From NCBI GenBank assembly GCA_022113835.1, contig JAILWY010000023.1, positions 2,108,001-2,172,000 of the forward strand: 64,000 bases of DNA, written 5' to 3'. A model generated the notes under the pieces. The model saw only the letters and a program-made list of their open reading frames with translations. It did not search any database and was not told where the DNA came from. The number at the start of each line of letters is the position of its first letter. Within the stretch, counting starts at the first letter, position 1. This stretch comes from Atopsyche davidsoni (taxonomy: Eukaryota; Arthropoda; Insecta; Trichoptera; Hydrobiosidae). The translations under genes and the position numbers were made by a program. Positions 24,691 through 38,500 of the stretch are shown here, piece after piece.

Positions 24691-26291
24691 CTCACTGCAA
24701 TATTTTTAATTATTCGATTATTGCAAATAGTCGATTATCCGAACAGGCCCATCACTACAAGTCTACGCTCTCCGTAGAAACCAGAGAAGTCTCCTCCGAG
24801 ATGGCTCCGAATCGACTACAGTGTCATTAGACATGTCTGTTTACTTTTACTGAAAGTTTATTTCGAGTCGTGTTTCGCTTTTGAGGATAAGAAAAATTAC
24901 TCAGTAATAAAATAGGCAAAATAAAAAAATGTAAGCGCATTGAAAATATATTTATTTTTTGTCAGATTTTTATGGCCCACGAAAGAGAACTTAAAAGATG
25001 ATATGCAAAAAAAAACCTATTGCTTTTTATAGATCCTGTTTTTATATTGTAACCTCGCTTCAAAATTAATTTCTTGATGGCTTTCCAAAATAAATAATTT
25101 CTCAATTTAGACGTCAAGAGTAATTATTTATTTACAGGTGTTCATCACTTGTCATTCATTTGGATATATTTGCATACAATGAATACATTAAACATGATAA
25201 CTGTTCGTGCAAGTTAATTTATAAATATATACAGTGGCATAAACAGTAAAGTAAAATATGGCTTAAAATAATTAAAATCAAACTTTTTTAATAAACAAAA
25301 GATTCTTGAACGAATAAGTAAAAAAATGCGAGTATCATAATCTCGGCAAGTAATAAATATCTATTGGCGCAATCACTTTCATATTTCTTTTTTAAAAAAA
25401 TTGTCAAGTCATTTACGTCATCAAAGTGTATGAATATAATTTTAAATACAAATAATACAAAATGAAAACTGTAAAATAAATAAATATGCTTAAACTTATT
25501 TGTAGGAGTCTGTTTTTGAGAAAAAAATACTTTTATTGAAAATAAGTGTGTAAGAAAAAAAAAATTGAAAACAATATACGAGTATTTGAAAGAGAGAGTT
25601 CCCCTTGTAAATGAAATGGTGAATTATGTGATATGTGATTAATTAGTGATAGATTAATTGTCCAAACTAAGGTATATAGTGATATATTATAAGTTTAAAA
25701 AATTGTATTCATAAGACGTAAGCTTTGAAAATATACAGGCGTCTTAACTTTGGCTTGACTTAGTTTTTAATTTGAATATTTTACACGAATTATTTAAAAT
25801 ATAAAAGAGACATTTAAAACATTTCAAAAATATTTTTTCAGTACATTAGGTTTGTTTACATTCTGAGGGTTGGTTTTAGCAAGCTTCAACAAGTACAGAT
25901 CGTTGCATTATAAAATCGCATCGACGGACGTGTCGTGTGCGTTTCGTTTGCGCTCAGAAAAGCTTGACAACATATCAGCGTGCCCAATTCAACGAGAAGT
26001 TATTCTGCACAATCGGGGACATGCTTTCAATGGCAACAACACTCAGATGAACTCTGCGGCGATTAATCAGAAACAATTACTTAGCATTAGCACCCGGCGC
26101 CGGTGTCCAAATACGACTTGCAAAGAAAGCTGCGAGTCACAAAACTGAACTCAAAATGACAAATATCGTAAGGCTCACGCGACTCCGGCCTTAACGGCGG
26201 GGTACCCAGCGGCGGTTTTCCTTTTTTGATTTCCTATCGGACTTACGACCTTTCGCCGCCGAGGCGCCGCCGGGGAAATGTAGGTCTCGCT

Positions 26292-26323
26292 TATAAAGCG
26301 CGCGGCGCGGCTCGCGTCTCAGT
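26292..26323 (+). promoter_or_regulatory. Core promoter of the Osiris gene (TATA plus Inr)
   Basis: TATAAA at 26292-26297 is followed by TCAGT at 26319-26323, the arthropod initiator. Taking the A at 26321 as +1 puts the first T of the TATA box at -29, the canonical spacing. The surroundings (26170-26380) are GC- and CpG-rich. A noncoding first exon of about 59 bases would end before GTGAGG at 26380, and an 89-base 5'UTR intron would run to the acceptor gatttcag at 26468. Osiris genes are typically switched on sharply in cuticle-secreting cells, which suits a focused TATA promoter. Confidence 0.75.
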
Positions 26324-26544
26324 TGGCCGTGAACTTGAGGGAAGACGGTCGCGTTTCCGGGAAACCACCCCATCGGTCAGTGAGGGTTTTCATATTTTTT
26401 TATTTAGAATTTATGCATATGCGGATTATGATGTCTCAAAAGTGTTTTTTTTTGTTTGTTGATTTCAGAGTGGTTTAAGAACAAACAGTTATGGTTCATT
26501 GAGGTCTGCTGGAAGTTTATAAGAAGACGAAGAATTACTGGGAA

Positions 26545-29500
26545 ATGGAATCTATGATGCGGTGGGTTTTGGTGGCGACTTGGATGGTGGTGTCGGGGGT
26601 GGCTGGGGAGCCGGGGACCTCCCGGGGGCTGCTGCAGGGGCTGATGCCGTGTGCGGGAGACGAGCATCCCCTTCACTGTACAGGAGGCCGCCTGCTGGAC
26701 TACGCGGAGGACAGCCTTGACACGGAGATGACCTCCTGGGGAGGTAACTACCGTCACATTGACAGATTTTACTTGTGTAAAAATAACAAATTAATTTAAA
26801 AAAGGCTTTCATTACAATAATCTCGCCTGGAGCACGCGATCACTCCGCCACAGCGTTAACGCGTCAACACCGAAGTGCATCGGATAAGTTTCTTCAGTAA
26901 ATAATTTCACGGGTAACTCATGCAAATCATCAAACAAGTCCACATTTACATGAAGCCGGAGGTGGATCCACTATCTTCTAACCTGAATATTTAAATTCAT
27001 TTGAATAACCTTTTTGAAAAAATAATATAATATTAAAACGGTTGAAGGGATTGGAAGACACTACTGGATTTGTATTTAGTTGGATACAGCCGCAGTTACT
27101 TGCTCTCCAGCCTCGAATCCATAATCCATCTTTAATAATCCACCTTTTCTCGTCTGCTTGCGAGGGAAGATGGACTATTGGTTCGGATGATCGAACTTCT
27201 CGTAAACCTCGTATTTGTTTATAGCCCTCGGGCTTCATGCACGCTGTTACGTCTCCAAATCGCCTGACCCAGATCTTCAGGCGCCGGTCAACCGCTTTGG
27301 GAGGTCTATGATTCGGTTTATAGAATACACAATTAGATCTAACGATAAGAAACGAATTAAAAACATTACGCAAGTTGTACTTTTGTATTAAAAATAACAA
27401 AGAAATCGTGCAACGATTTTAATTATTACTATAGAGATGCCTACGTATATATCATTTGATAAGTTTAAGAAAACATTCAGTTGTCACGCATATTTTATCG
27501 ACACTCTATATGTTGTATTGTTACACACAAAAAAAAAAAAAATTCATATCTTAATATTTGACTAAATGAATGATAAAAATTCCTCACATAATTTAATTTT
27601 TTAAATATTTTTTCTATCAATTCAGTCATTATTTGCACCGCTGCACTATTTGGTTTTATTTGCCGGAGAGAGCGAAAGTGGATTCGTGGGAACATTTCCA
27701 AGTTACGTTTTGGACAGAAAGGGAATTTCGAAGAACTGGTTTCACATTGAATAAATTTCACATCACGACACGTGAAATTATCGCATAAATATTAGATAAT
27801 CTTTCCATTTAATTTGTCATATATACATATGACATCTGTCATCGCTCGACGAATCAATGAATGCAAATGGGCTATTTTAAAAATTAATAAAATATGAATA
27901 TAATTTGTGATATTGGCTGAAGGCGTTTTTTACTGAAAAATATTATAAAAATAGGCCTTCGTGAAAACCTCGCGATCGGTTTGACAATCAATAAAGTTAT
28001 ATTATACAACTTATATGAAGATATTGGTTAGGTGACAATTCGTCTACTTAAAAAGAGAGGTTTCAAACTTTTAACCATTTGGAAAAATATGCACATAAAG
28101 AAAAGCTTGTTAAAAAAAGTTAATTAGATTATTCGAGTTTGAATGTTTCACGTATATAAACTTAATGCCAATGTTTCTCAAACGACAAATGATACGATGT
28201 AGATCATCAATATTTGATTTACTTTTATAAAGATAAATATCAAAGTATTTACTAAATCTAAAGTTTTCATTTGTGGCTGATCGGTCAAAAGTAGGTATTT
28301 CGGTTATTCGAGCATCCTGAAGGATTACCGGTTTGAGAGATTTCATTATAACTCGTTACTTAGTACAACTATTTAATTAACATGTCTGCTGAAGTTCTCT
28401 TTACCGGTTTGCATTGCCCGAGCTATTCAGGGATGGGATACTTGTCGCATGAAATCTCTACTCAGATGTATAAAACCTGCCAATGATGCGCCAAATCTAA
28501 TACGCATAATCGAAATAAAAATTTACTTAAATGGTGAAATAAACAAAAAATATTTGTGGATTTTTAATAATACTTGATTAATATTAATTTTTAATTAACT
28601 GTAACTCAGGTAAATTATTGCATTCACAAAAAAAAAGAAAACTAACAAGTAGTTACGGAGAGTTTTTACTGACATTCAGATATTTTGATCAGGATATTAA
28701 TATTGTTAATAAAAAATATTATTCAGTTAATTGCTATAAATTATTCTAAATAATCGATGGGGCCCATTCCTACACTGCTTTGAGATGTAGACTTGTGCAC
28801 CAAAAGAGAACCGATTCGGTTTTTGCACAAACTTTTTGCTCTAGAGCAGGTTAAAAAAATATTTTATAAAGCCTAATGTACTGAGTTTTTATTTTATTTT
28901 TTACTTTAACAGTATCACTATGTAGTATCAAATAAAGCAAACACAAATCTACTTTCTATTTGTATCAAAGGATTTTTTTTGCCTACAGTTTTCGATTATT
29001 ATTAAAATCTATTATCATACAATAATAGATTTTAATTCAACAATACATACGAATATCCAAATGGCTGGGAGATTGCAAACATGTTTGTATCTGGAAATGT
29101 GTACAGCGAAAAACGGTTACTTGACGTCGTTTTTTTTCCTTTTACACATTGATTATCTTAAAAAGTTCATTTGCCCTGTCGAATTTTCAATAATAGTTAA
29201 AGAACTTGCAGGTAAAAATTATAAATACGCTAAAAAATACTACATTTGGTACACAAAAAAAATGTTTTAAAACACGGGCACACAGTTGCACGCTTGTACA
29301 TAACTGTTATAAATTCTTGCGATATTACAAGGTCACGATGGGTGACAAGATTTGTACGCCAAAGCCTGAATTTGTGAATTGAAATTTTCTAGTTTGTATG
29401 ATACTAATGGAGGGTTTTAACAAGCAAATTTGAAATGATTTTTGTCTACTAAGATACTTCAATAACAAGTTATCAATATTTTTGACAGAGAGTACTTGGT

Positions 29501-32500
29501 GGAATTTGATCAAACTGTGTTTGATAATGCCAACGTGAAAGGTTGGCTAAACCGGTCAAGTGTTTTATATAAAATATTTCAGTAACAAGTGCCGGTTTGT
29601 CTGATAAATGAGTTTGTGTTTAAATGTCCGGGAGACATTAACAAGAGCCAGTTTACAACAAGTACTTTAGTATTTAGGGTTCATGTTTACCGCAATAGAA
29701 AGCTTTCAACGCGTATGTTTGCATTTGACAAGCGAACTGGTTCCATTCACCAAAAGGCTGCAATAGCAAGTGTCAATTGATCTGATGAGTGCGTATTTTC
29801 ACACGTTTTTTACTGCGAAACGTCTGGTGAGTAAATCGAGAGCATGTGCCACTGCTGTGGGCTTCATTCCGAGACGATCGTTCTCTCGGCACTCGTGGGA
29901 TGCAACAGGTTTGGATGCTCCTCATTTCGAGTGGAGAAAGTGCAGACGCTGGACGAGCTGGTCTGCGAGACCTACAGGGCTGGCGACCCTTGGCACCAGG
30001 GGTGGTCAACCCCTGTCCCTGTTGCTCATCGAGGGCGTCAAGTTTCCACTGAGGGATATTTCCGATGCTGGACCTGCTTCTCCGTTATTCCAACGTATCA
30101 GCATCCTCACAAAATTCAAAATCAGCTCTAAATTTAGTCACTACGGAACCGATGGGTGGTTAAAAATGGTTAATGAAAATATGTTTAGCAGATTAGTTTG
30201 TGTGCACGCTGTATAAATACAGGGTAGGCGGTTAACGACCTCATAAATCAGGTCACGATTGAGATGTGTGAAATATTGAAGGCTTGCCACTTCGGCTATC
30301 GACTATTTTTTTTTTATTAGCACAGTACCTTAAAGCTTTCTACATAATAATATTTTTGAGTAAAATACTTGAGTGATTTTCCACGTGTTCGTTTTTATTT
30401 GTGACCGGATCACTCAAGTATTTTAATCAAAAATATTAAAATGGAATTCCACCAAGTACTCTCTGTCAAAAATATTGAATTTCTTTCTACATAAGTCTGC
30501 AGATGTTGTATAAAATGCTCAAATTAATTATAAATATAATGTAATTCGCGTATGACTAAACGTCTACAGTAAACATGATCCAGATTCCGAAAATATTATT
30601 TCCGTGCAATTAAATCGTCCAAGTGTGAGGCATTCGTTTCTACTGTTGTGTTTTAATTATTATTAACTATTTGGACTTGACTTCATGTATTTATAAATTC
30701 AAAAAAACTTGGTAGAGCTCCGTTTTAATATTTCTTATTCAAATAAAATATATTTTTGCGATTTTCCACATTATACCAGCCTTTACTTTTGGCATTTTCA
30801 AGCAGAGCTGTTTGGTTGCTGAAACTAGTCACACCAATTTTTTTTTGTTGTAAATAAACTGATATTGCGATGCCATCAAGTGATGGAATGTCTCTCGTTA
30901 TTGTTTATACGCCAATTATTTTTTTTTGTATCTCATAATAAAAGTATACACCCAGTAATACTGAATGGCTCAGGTATTTATGCCTCGTGAGAAAATTTTA
31001 TAACTGCGGATTGTTTATGCTTGATCATATATTCGTGGCGCAGTCATTATCAGGCTTCGATCGCCAGCTCCGGAACCTGTCCCTGGTGCTGGTCTCGAGC
31101 TGGTACTCCAGCACAGCCGACGCCGTCCATAGCCAGCTTTTTTTATCGGACCTAATCGATGTACACTTTCTTTCCTATTTTTTTCAAAGTGTTTTCATTT
31201 CATTTGAACCAGAAAAACGGAGGCAAAAAGCAGTTTTCTAAACTGGCTATCAATGGCTACCATGCATACGAATAGATTTTTTTAATTAACTAGAAAAATA
31301 CAGGTGATACAAATATGGCGACTCACAAGCATTTTAAGTGCACATTGGACATCGTTTTTCAATGTGGATTAAAACGCCTCTTTGGTACTTCAATAACAGT
31401 ATTTTATATTCTACGCGTCATTAATTTAACGCTTATAGGTTTAACAACTTCTTTGAAAATTTCTTCATTGTAAACAGATCATTTAAAAAAAAAAACAATT
31501 TCTTAGATCTACAGGCAACCGCAATTAAGATTCGTTAGAATAAAGTAGCAACATCGACAGTTAGTTAATTAACGTTTCGGTTAGTTAACAGACACCTTAT
31601 TGAGGGGTGAAGAGATAATAGTAACCATTATTCGTTTAATAAACCAATAACGTTTAAGATTCTTAGTTAATCCATAATTCTTTGTTAAGTAAATTTATAT
31701 TCACTATTCACACAAAAATAATTCATTGTAAGATTTGGGTCTATTTTGTTATACAGCATATTATATTATTATTTATAATTTAAAAATGAATTTTTGTAAT
31801 CAGTAATTATAAAATACCTTAAGATATAAGCGTACATTCTCAATAAACGTCTGAATGTAACCGAAAGATCTCATAAGTCGATAAAAGCAAAAAAATAAAT
31901 ACAAATTGAAGTGGTGTGACTACTTTTTTAAATTTTGAGATGCGATAAATTTTTTTGAATTATTAATATTAAAAAATGAAATTTCACACTCTCGTGTCAC
32001 GATGTAATTTTACGTATTCATTTGATGTACATATTTCATATAATTGCGGTAAACACGAACTTTCATAACATTTAAGCAACGTGTATTCAGATAATTTATA
32101 CACTTTTTAAAACCTACACAATTTTTTAATTGGGGTTTAATGAACCAAAGTTATTTCATTTTATCATGCCTGCAATCATTGTATATAAGTGCTGTAAGAT
32201 GAACAGTATCTGACTGTGTGCATTGTCTTTTTGATTAATTATTCCATTTAGTAATTAAGCATGCTCCCATTATATACAGTTACTCTAATACTAGCTTTTA
32301 ATATTATAATATTACAAAACACACGCTTAAGATAAAGTTTTTTACAAAGTAAATTTTTTTAATATATATAATACATATCTACTTAAGATATTCTAGATTT
32401 AGAATATATTACTGAAAATATGAGTTAAGGTTATCGAATCTTTATACAAAAAACTTGTAAATAAACTGAATTCGTACAGTAAATTTTCAGGTTTATATAG

Positions 32501-35500
32501 GCATTTTAGTTGAAATTTCATTTTTAATTAATAATTTGATAATACTATTAATCGAATATGACCATGTATTTTGCTACTACGGTGCACACCACTCATGGTC
32601 GCCTCCATCTCTTCGAAATAATGTCAGTGGTTTCTACCGAATGATTCAATGCAAGGAATTCACGATGACCTACAAAAACAACGAAGTATATTTGACCAGG
32701 TCGCCTCATGTGGACGCGCAATTAGTGTATGCAAACAAGCACTTTCTCCATGGCTTCTATTCGCTAAACGAACACGAGCTTACTGATTAATAAAGGTTTA
32801 TTTACACAGGTAAAGAGGATGCTTTGAACAAGCAATAATACACAAAGTGGCGGTACCGCTATACAACCCCAAAAGCCCGGCTTGTCTTGCTATAATGTAA
32901 CTTTTCACAAATATCGATAAACGATCTTATCAACATAAAAAGCAAATGCTATTATGGTAATGAATCTAAAATATTTTTGTATGATAAGTCAAACATTTTC
33001 GAGTGTTAAAAATAACCTGTCAAATCATGGAAGTCGACAATGAATTATCGGTTTTATTTATTTATGGCGTCGACTGTGATTTAAGTCGGACTAGATCCTG
33101 TAAATTTTTATCCTTGCTATCTAGTCCATTTATTCAATTTATTCTTCAACTCATGCAGCATAATTTTTTACACATATTCTTCCTTACATAACTCAATAAC
33201 GAAAATAGAAAAATCCACGTAAACCTCACAACCTGTACATCTCACAAGTAGCATACCGTATTGTAAGCATAGCCCTAAGAACGATAGTAAATTTACTGAA
33301 AGATAAATTATTATTATTTTTTTAATTATTACTAACTAATTTAATATATTAAATTATAAGCAACAATATATCTAATGGCAACATTTTCCCTTCGATTTTT
33401 TCCCATCTTGATTTTGAGCTGTGATTTTGTGTGACATCTTGATTTTAATTTAGATTAGGTTTCCAAATTGGCACAAATTCCGCATTCACTTAAACTTCCT
33501 TCTTCCAATGCCCCTTTTCCTTTGATTTTTCCTTGAACAATCAGCAGGAGGATGCTTTATTTATTGTTACGAAAAATGCGCCCAAGATAGGAGACCTTCC
33601 GCTTCTTTACCAACGTATCAGGAGTTCCGTTTCTTTGCGCTTTCTGTGCAATACTAATATCTTAAGGATTCGTTTATACAGCCATATTTTTCGCATCTTG
33701 AGTGTCGAAGCTTCGACTACATGAAGAAAAACTGAGACGACATAGCATTTGGTGTTTCAGGGTACAGGTTGAGCATAGTACTTTCCTGAAATTATTGAAT
33801 GCACGCTGTCTTAATCCTCACTTCAATCTACTTGTCATGATCCCAGTTCTCATTCAAACACCTGCCCGAATACCTGAATTAGATGTTTGAATGCTTTATA
33901 TTCTGAAAGCTGTTAGTTACCTTTTGTGTTTTGGTGACAGTGACGGCTGATGCAGAGGTGCGAGGGCGTCAGCTCGGGGCAGGGACTCCAGCTGGAGTCG
34001 AGGCACCGTCCCAGGCTGCTCAGCGCCTTCAGCTGGCCCTCACGGAGCTGGCTGATCTCCTGCAGAACAGCCTCTACAAGTCAGTATCTTCTTTATACCC
34101 CCAGCACTCTCTTTTGCCCACTTGCCTCGATCAACACACGAAATGATGTCAGATTGTAAACACGTTTTGAAATTATGGCGCAATCACTTTGCGAATTAAT
34201 TACTACACGAATATATTACTACCTGTCGCCATCGACAGAAAAGCACTGAAATATAACTCCATAGTTATATTTCAATGCTTTTAAGATAAAATCTGGTAGA
34301 CGTCAAAACCACAGAATACAAATAATATCAAAACCATCGATAAAAATCAGCGCACAAGCGTTTATTCGTTCAACAGTGCTGGCAAAGTGAGAGAGAGAAA
34401 ACATACATTATTTATGAAAATACACAATGTTTATTTCTATAAATATACTCTTAAACAATAATACAATAAATTACTTGATTTTAAGTGTATTATGATAAAT
34501 TTAAGACTTCAAAGCTCAATATTTTTACTCATAAAGTCAGTTCGTGTTATCGTGCACATGCTTCAAACTTGTTATACATGTCGTGTGGGAAAACAAAATC
34601 ATTCTACTTTTACGCTACTTTATAATTCTGTGCAACACTGGAAAATAGTTAAAAATCCTAAATTTTTAACTGACATTGAATTCATGGAAAAAAGCCCCCC
34701 CACAGTTCTATCGTGTCTTGAAAAGAAAGTGATCAATTAATGCCGGGTAATAAAGACTTTATTCTGTGCATAGCCACGGAGCTTGACTCTAGAACGAAGC
34801 CATTATCCTTCTATAGATTTGCAGAAGGCAGATGTATAAATAAGGTCGCTTCATCTCGTAAAATAAGCACTGTATGTAGAAACCGGGATTTGGGACTTTG
34901 ATCATATCTTCACTGGATCTTTTTAGTGTAGAGTGAGTGTCATTGGATCTAGTTCGGGATTGGAATCGGGACTCGGTCCCTTGTTGGGTGATGAGGTATG
35001 ATCAGGAGGCCCTGGGCTGGCGCCGGCGAGGTCACGAGGCGTGCTGATCTGCCAGTCCTCGCTAATGAGAAGCCCTCGTCGTGATCTCGCCGCGGTCCAG
35101 CGCCTCTGCGGCCTGCAGCCACCGGCGTCACCCAGTGCTACACAACCGAGTCTCATTATTCAATTATTTACCATGATTGTTAGTAATAAGCTCGCCTAGG
35201 TCTAGTATGTATTTCTAAACAATTTTAGAACAAAATTTCAGATATCCCACACCCATTCATCCTTATTGAAAACGAAGTTGTAACAGAACTAAGCACGGCC
35301 CGTGTTTTTAAGACTGAGGTTGCGTGTTTTTCACAAACCTGTATGCAATGTGTTGTAAATCGTTCATTATTTTTAAACCATTTCCGCCAAAACGAAAAGT
35401 CATTACAGGCAGTAAAGTAAGAAATAAATTAATGAACCCACATTACGTTTTACCGTAATGTGGGTTCCGCTGTTATTTTTCTTCGCCGACAAGTTAGTAC

Positions 35501-38500
35501 TTTCCCAAGATAATGTAGTCCATCTTAAAAAAATTGTTAACAAATTTCAATGGGATGCATGAATTCGACCGTGTGAACAATAATCAATCGAGACCTGTTC
35601 GCAGGTTTTTGTGGCCTTTGTTAATAATACTGTGTTTTTGGGTGGCATACCGCGTTAGAGTTTCTAATCTTTCTTCGTCGTTTCGTCTCTGAGCTGGAGC
35701 TTTTTTCTTGTGCTGAAATGTCGCGGCGGACAAAATGAAGCCTCGAATTATTTTGAGGTAATAGAGTACGCTTTTGAACCGGTCGGTTGTGTTTAGGCCG
35801 CAATCTACAGGTGCGCATGAAATTAAAACCTTAGGCATGACTGTCGTCTTCAAATATTTAAAAGCAGTAACAAGAATGACATAAGCCGAGGCACCATGCG
35901 CCGCAGTGTTTGATATTGAAGATGCAATTTTCTGCAAAGGATAATGGCCGCTGGCTGTGCTGGTGCACTTCGTGTTGCGGTGAGCCATCACGGTGCCGCA
36001 GTAATAAATTCTTCAACTCATTTATACGCTACGGAACGGATGCTTAGATTCTTCGGTCTCCATGGATTTTTGAGTCGTTGCATACATTTTTTTAATGTAA
36101 ATTAAAAATTATTTTCATAGAACCATGGCGAGGAAAAAAGGAGGCGGCGGGGGAGGGATAGAGTCCATCACCATCACAGCCGGGCAGGAGGAGATGCACA
36201 AGAAAAAGCACAAGAAGAAGAAGCCGTCCAACGTGCACTTGCACCAGCACCAGCCGGCCATGATGGAGGGGCCGATGATGGAGATGGACAAAGGTGCCGC
36301 GGAGGAGCAGGGTGACGGCAGCCCCGCGGCGTGGGAGCGGCACGGGGCGGCGGTCACGCAGGCCTGGGTGCGGCGCACGCAGCAGTCCGCGGGGAGTCCC
36401 GGGGTCCTGGGGGACCCCACCCTGGACCCCGCCCTGCAGGGTGACCGCAAAGTCCGCATCAAGCGGGGCGGAGAGGAAGCCAGGGACATCGGAGGTAGAG
36501 GGGTAGACTGCAACCGAACCAGCTTGACCGACCGACACATGTAGCCACATGCCATTAAAATTAAATGCCATTCCGGGAGATCCAGGTCTGTTCGTCCAGG
36601 AAAGACGAATAGACCCAAGCGTGGATGCTGAAGATACAATGCATATATCGCACCAGAAATGCGTGTTCCACAAAAAGCACATCCTTGATTTCATAGTGTT
36701 AAAGAAGCTACTGCTAAGTGATATTCATAGCAAAATGATGCTCCATTAGACTAGGAAGCCCGAAGACGAATATAGCTATTTAAAATTAAACATAGCTTTA
36801 TTAACAGATGCGATTTTTTATTTAAAAAATGTAAATGATAGATTGTACGAAAAGTTTGATTAGGTATCAATTTACACGTCAGTCGGTCAAGCTCGTTTCA
36901 AAACAAACGTATTATTTTGTGAATGGATTTAAAAAGGATTTAATACAAACGATTTCTCTTTCCATTACCGCTATCGCCTTTCTAGGTCATCGTCGGCTAC
37001 GACGAGGATGATACGTACGTGTGTAAGCCAATTAGTTACGTAATGCATTACACTCCTCGGACAACAGGGCGTTTTACGGTTGCCCAGAAAGTCGAAGCGG
37101 GATTACTATAATGACCAGGAGAAATTGTTTTAAATTACATTCACAAAATAATAGGCACCTAGGATAAGTTTATCGCTATAATACCAGCCCAAAGCCGTAC
37201 AAGCCCAGAATCTCGGCTTGCCCTATATGAATATCCACATTTAATATACAACTATTACTTTGATCTAAAGTTGTAATGCCTTCGGTTTATTAATCGCCTT
37301 TTTGTAATATTAACTTATTGGTTGCATAATTCTATATTCACTTTGACTCAAGAGAATTGAAATTTTGTATCGATCGGAATAAAATGGTCGACCTTTGAAA
37401 CGTTTCTAATTAAAATAAAGCAGTTTAATACCTGCTAGACCGTTTCAATATCCGCTGATTTTTTTTAAAAATACAAATGCGCTTTCGTTGATGCGAAAAC
37501 CGCAGCACGCCACTGGCAGACAAGTTGTACTTGTAAGTTGTAAGTTTCCTTGAAATATCAATATTGATCTTCGATTTAATTTATAATAAACGTACCCTAA
37601 TAACTGTCGCCTTATCGTCAAAATGGAGCTTCATAAAGTCGTGACATACTTGACAGATTTTTTATTATTACTATCGTAAACCGGACCTAAAACCACGTAA
37701 ACATGGGGGCTTAAAACTCATGACACTTTGAGTTTGTTATTATCTAATCCGATCTCTTATTACCGGTACAAAGTTATATAAGGGAAAGGATTGTTATCGC
37801 ACCTCAAAATATATTTTTTATAACTTGAAAATATTTTTTAAAAACCCAAAAATACCATGAATTTTGAAACGTTGTTATAATAGTAGTAGAACAAGGACAA
37901 ATGTATATAATTGATATTTGTGATTAGATTTATTGCACATCTCTCATTGTAGCGTTCCACAGCGGTGTTGATAAGATCCCACCTGGTGTGAACGGTGTTT
38001 GCTGAAGATCACGTGTAGTTGGTGAAACTTTCAACCATTTGCATAATAAATAAGCGTTGATAGTGTTGGATCGAAATCTGGGATTCCGCGGGGTAAAAAA
38101 CATTTCAAATGATTTTTTAACCATATTATATATTTTTTTCTGTACGGATTTTATTATTTCTAAACATTCCCACGCGTGTTTAATTTTATTAAAACAATTA
38201 TAAAATCTTAGAGTAGTGATATTGAATAGAAAAATATAATTTTAGCATATCGACGCCGGAGAGTGAAAATGACTTGAAACATAATTATCTGTAATTTTTT
38301 TTCTTGCTGACACACTTTTTAAAGTTATTGATTTCCTTGATTATTTTTTTAATCCCAAACTAACCTCTTTTAGAAATAATATATTTATTAAGTTCTGATT
38401 CCTTTGAACTGTTAATTAATTATATTCATAAATCAAAGTAAAAAACAAAACACAAAAATAGCCGCTGCGTTTATTAATTTCGCGTGAAAGAAAGAAAAAC

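Larger units (their letters stand above)
11245..26190. other. Gene-poor, repeat-rich intergenic region
   Basis: About 15 kb between the THAP gene and the Osiris promoter. Apart from the separately listed exon-like islands, microsatellites, MITE and LINE pieces, it is AT-rich sequence without convincing coding potential. Open frames of 60-90 codons here lack splice context or protein-like composition. Confidence 0.6.

Noticed and set aside
31054..31140. Candidate extra Osiris exon (FDRQLRNLSLVLVSSWYSS)
   Set aside because: The acceptor phase fits, but no donor gives a length divisible by three, and exon 1 already joins the exon at 33941 in phase.
33941..34080. Same segment read on the minus strand (EAVLQEISQLREGQLKALSS)
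   Set aside because: The minus frame is open too, but the plus strand has the better acceptor and its phases match Osiris exons on both sides.
36549..36749. 66-codon open frame after Osiris coding exon 3
   Set aside because: It lies beyond the GTAGAG donor and after an in-frame stop, so it is intron sequence without its own signals.
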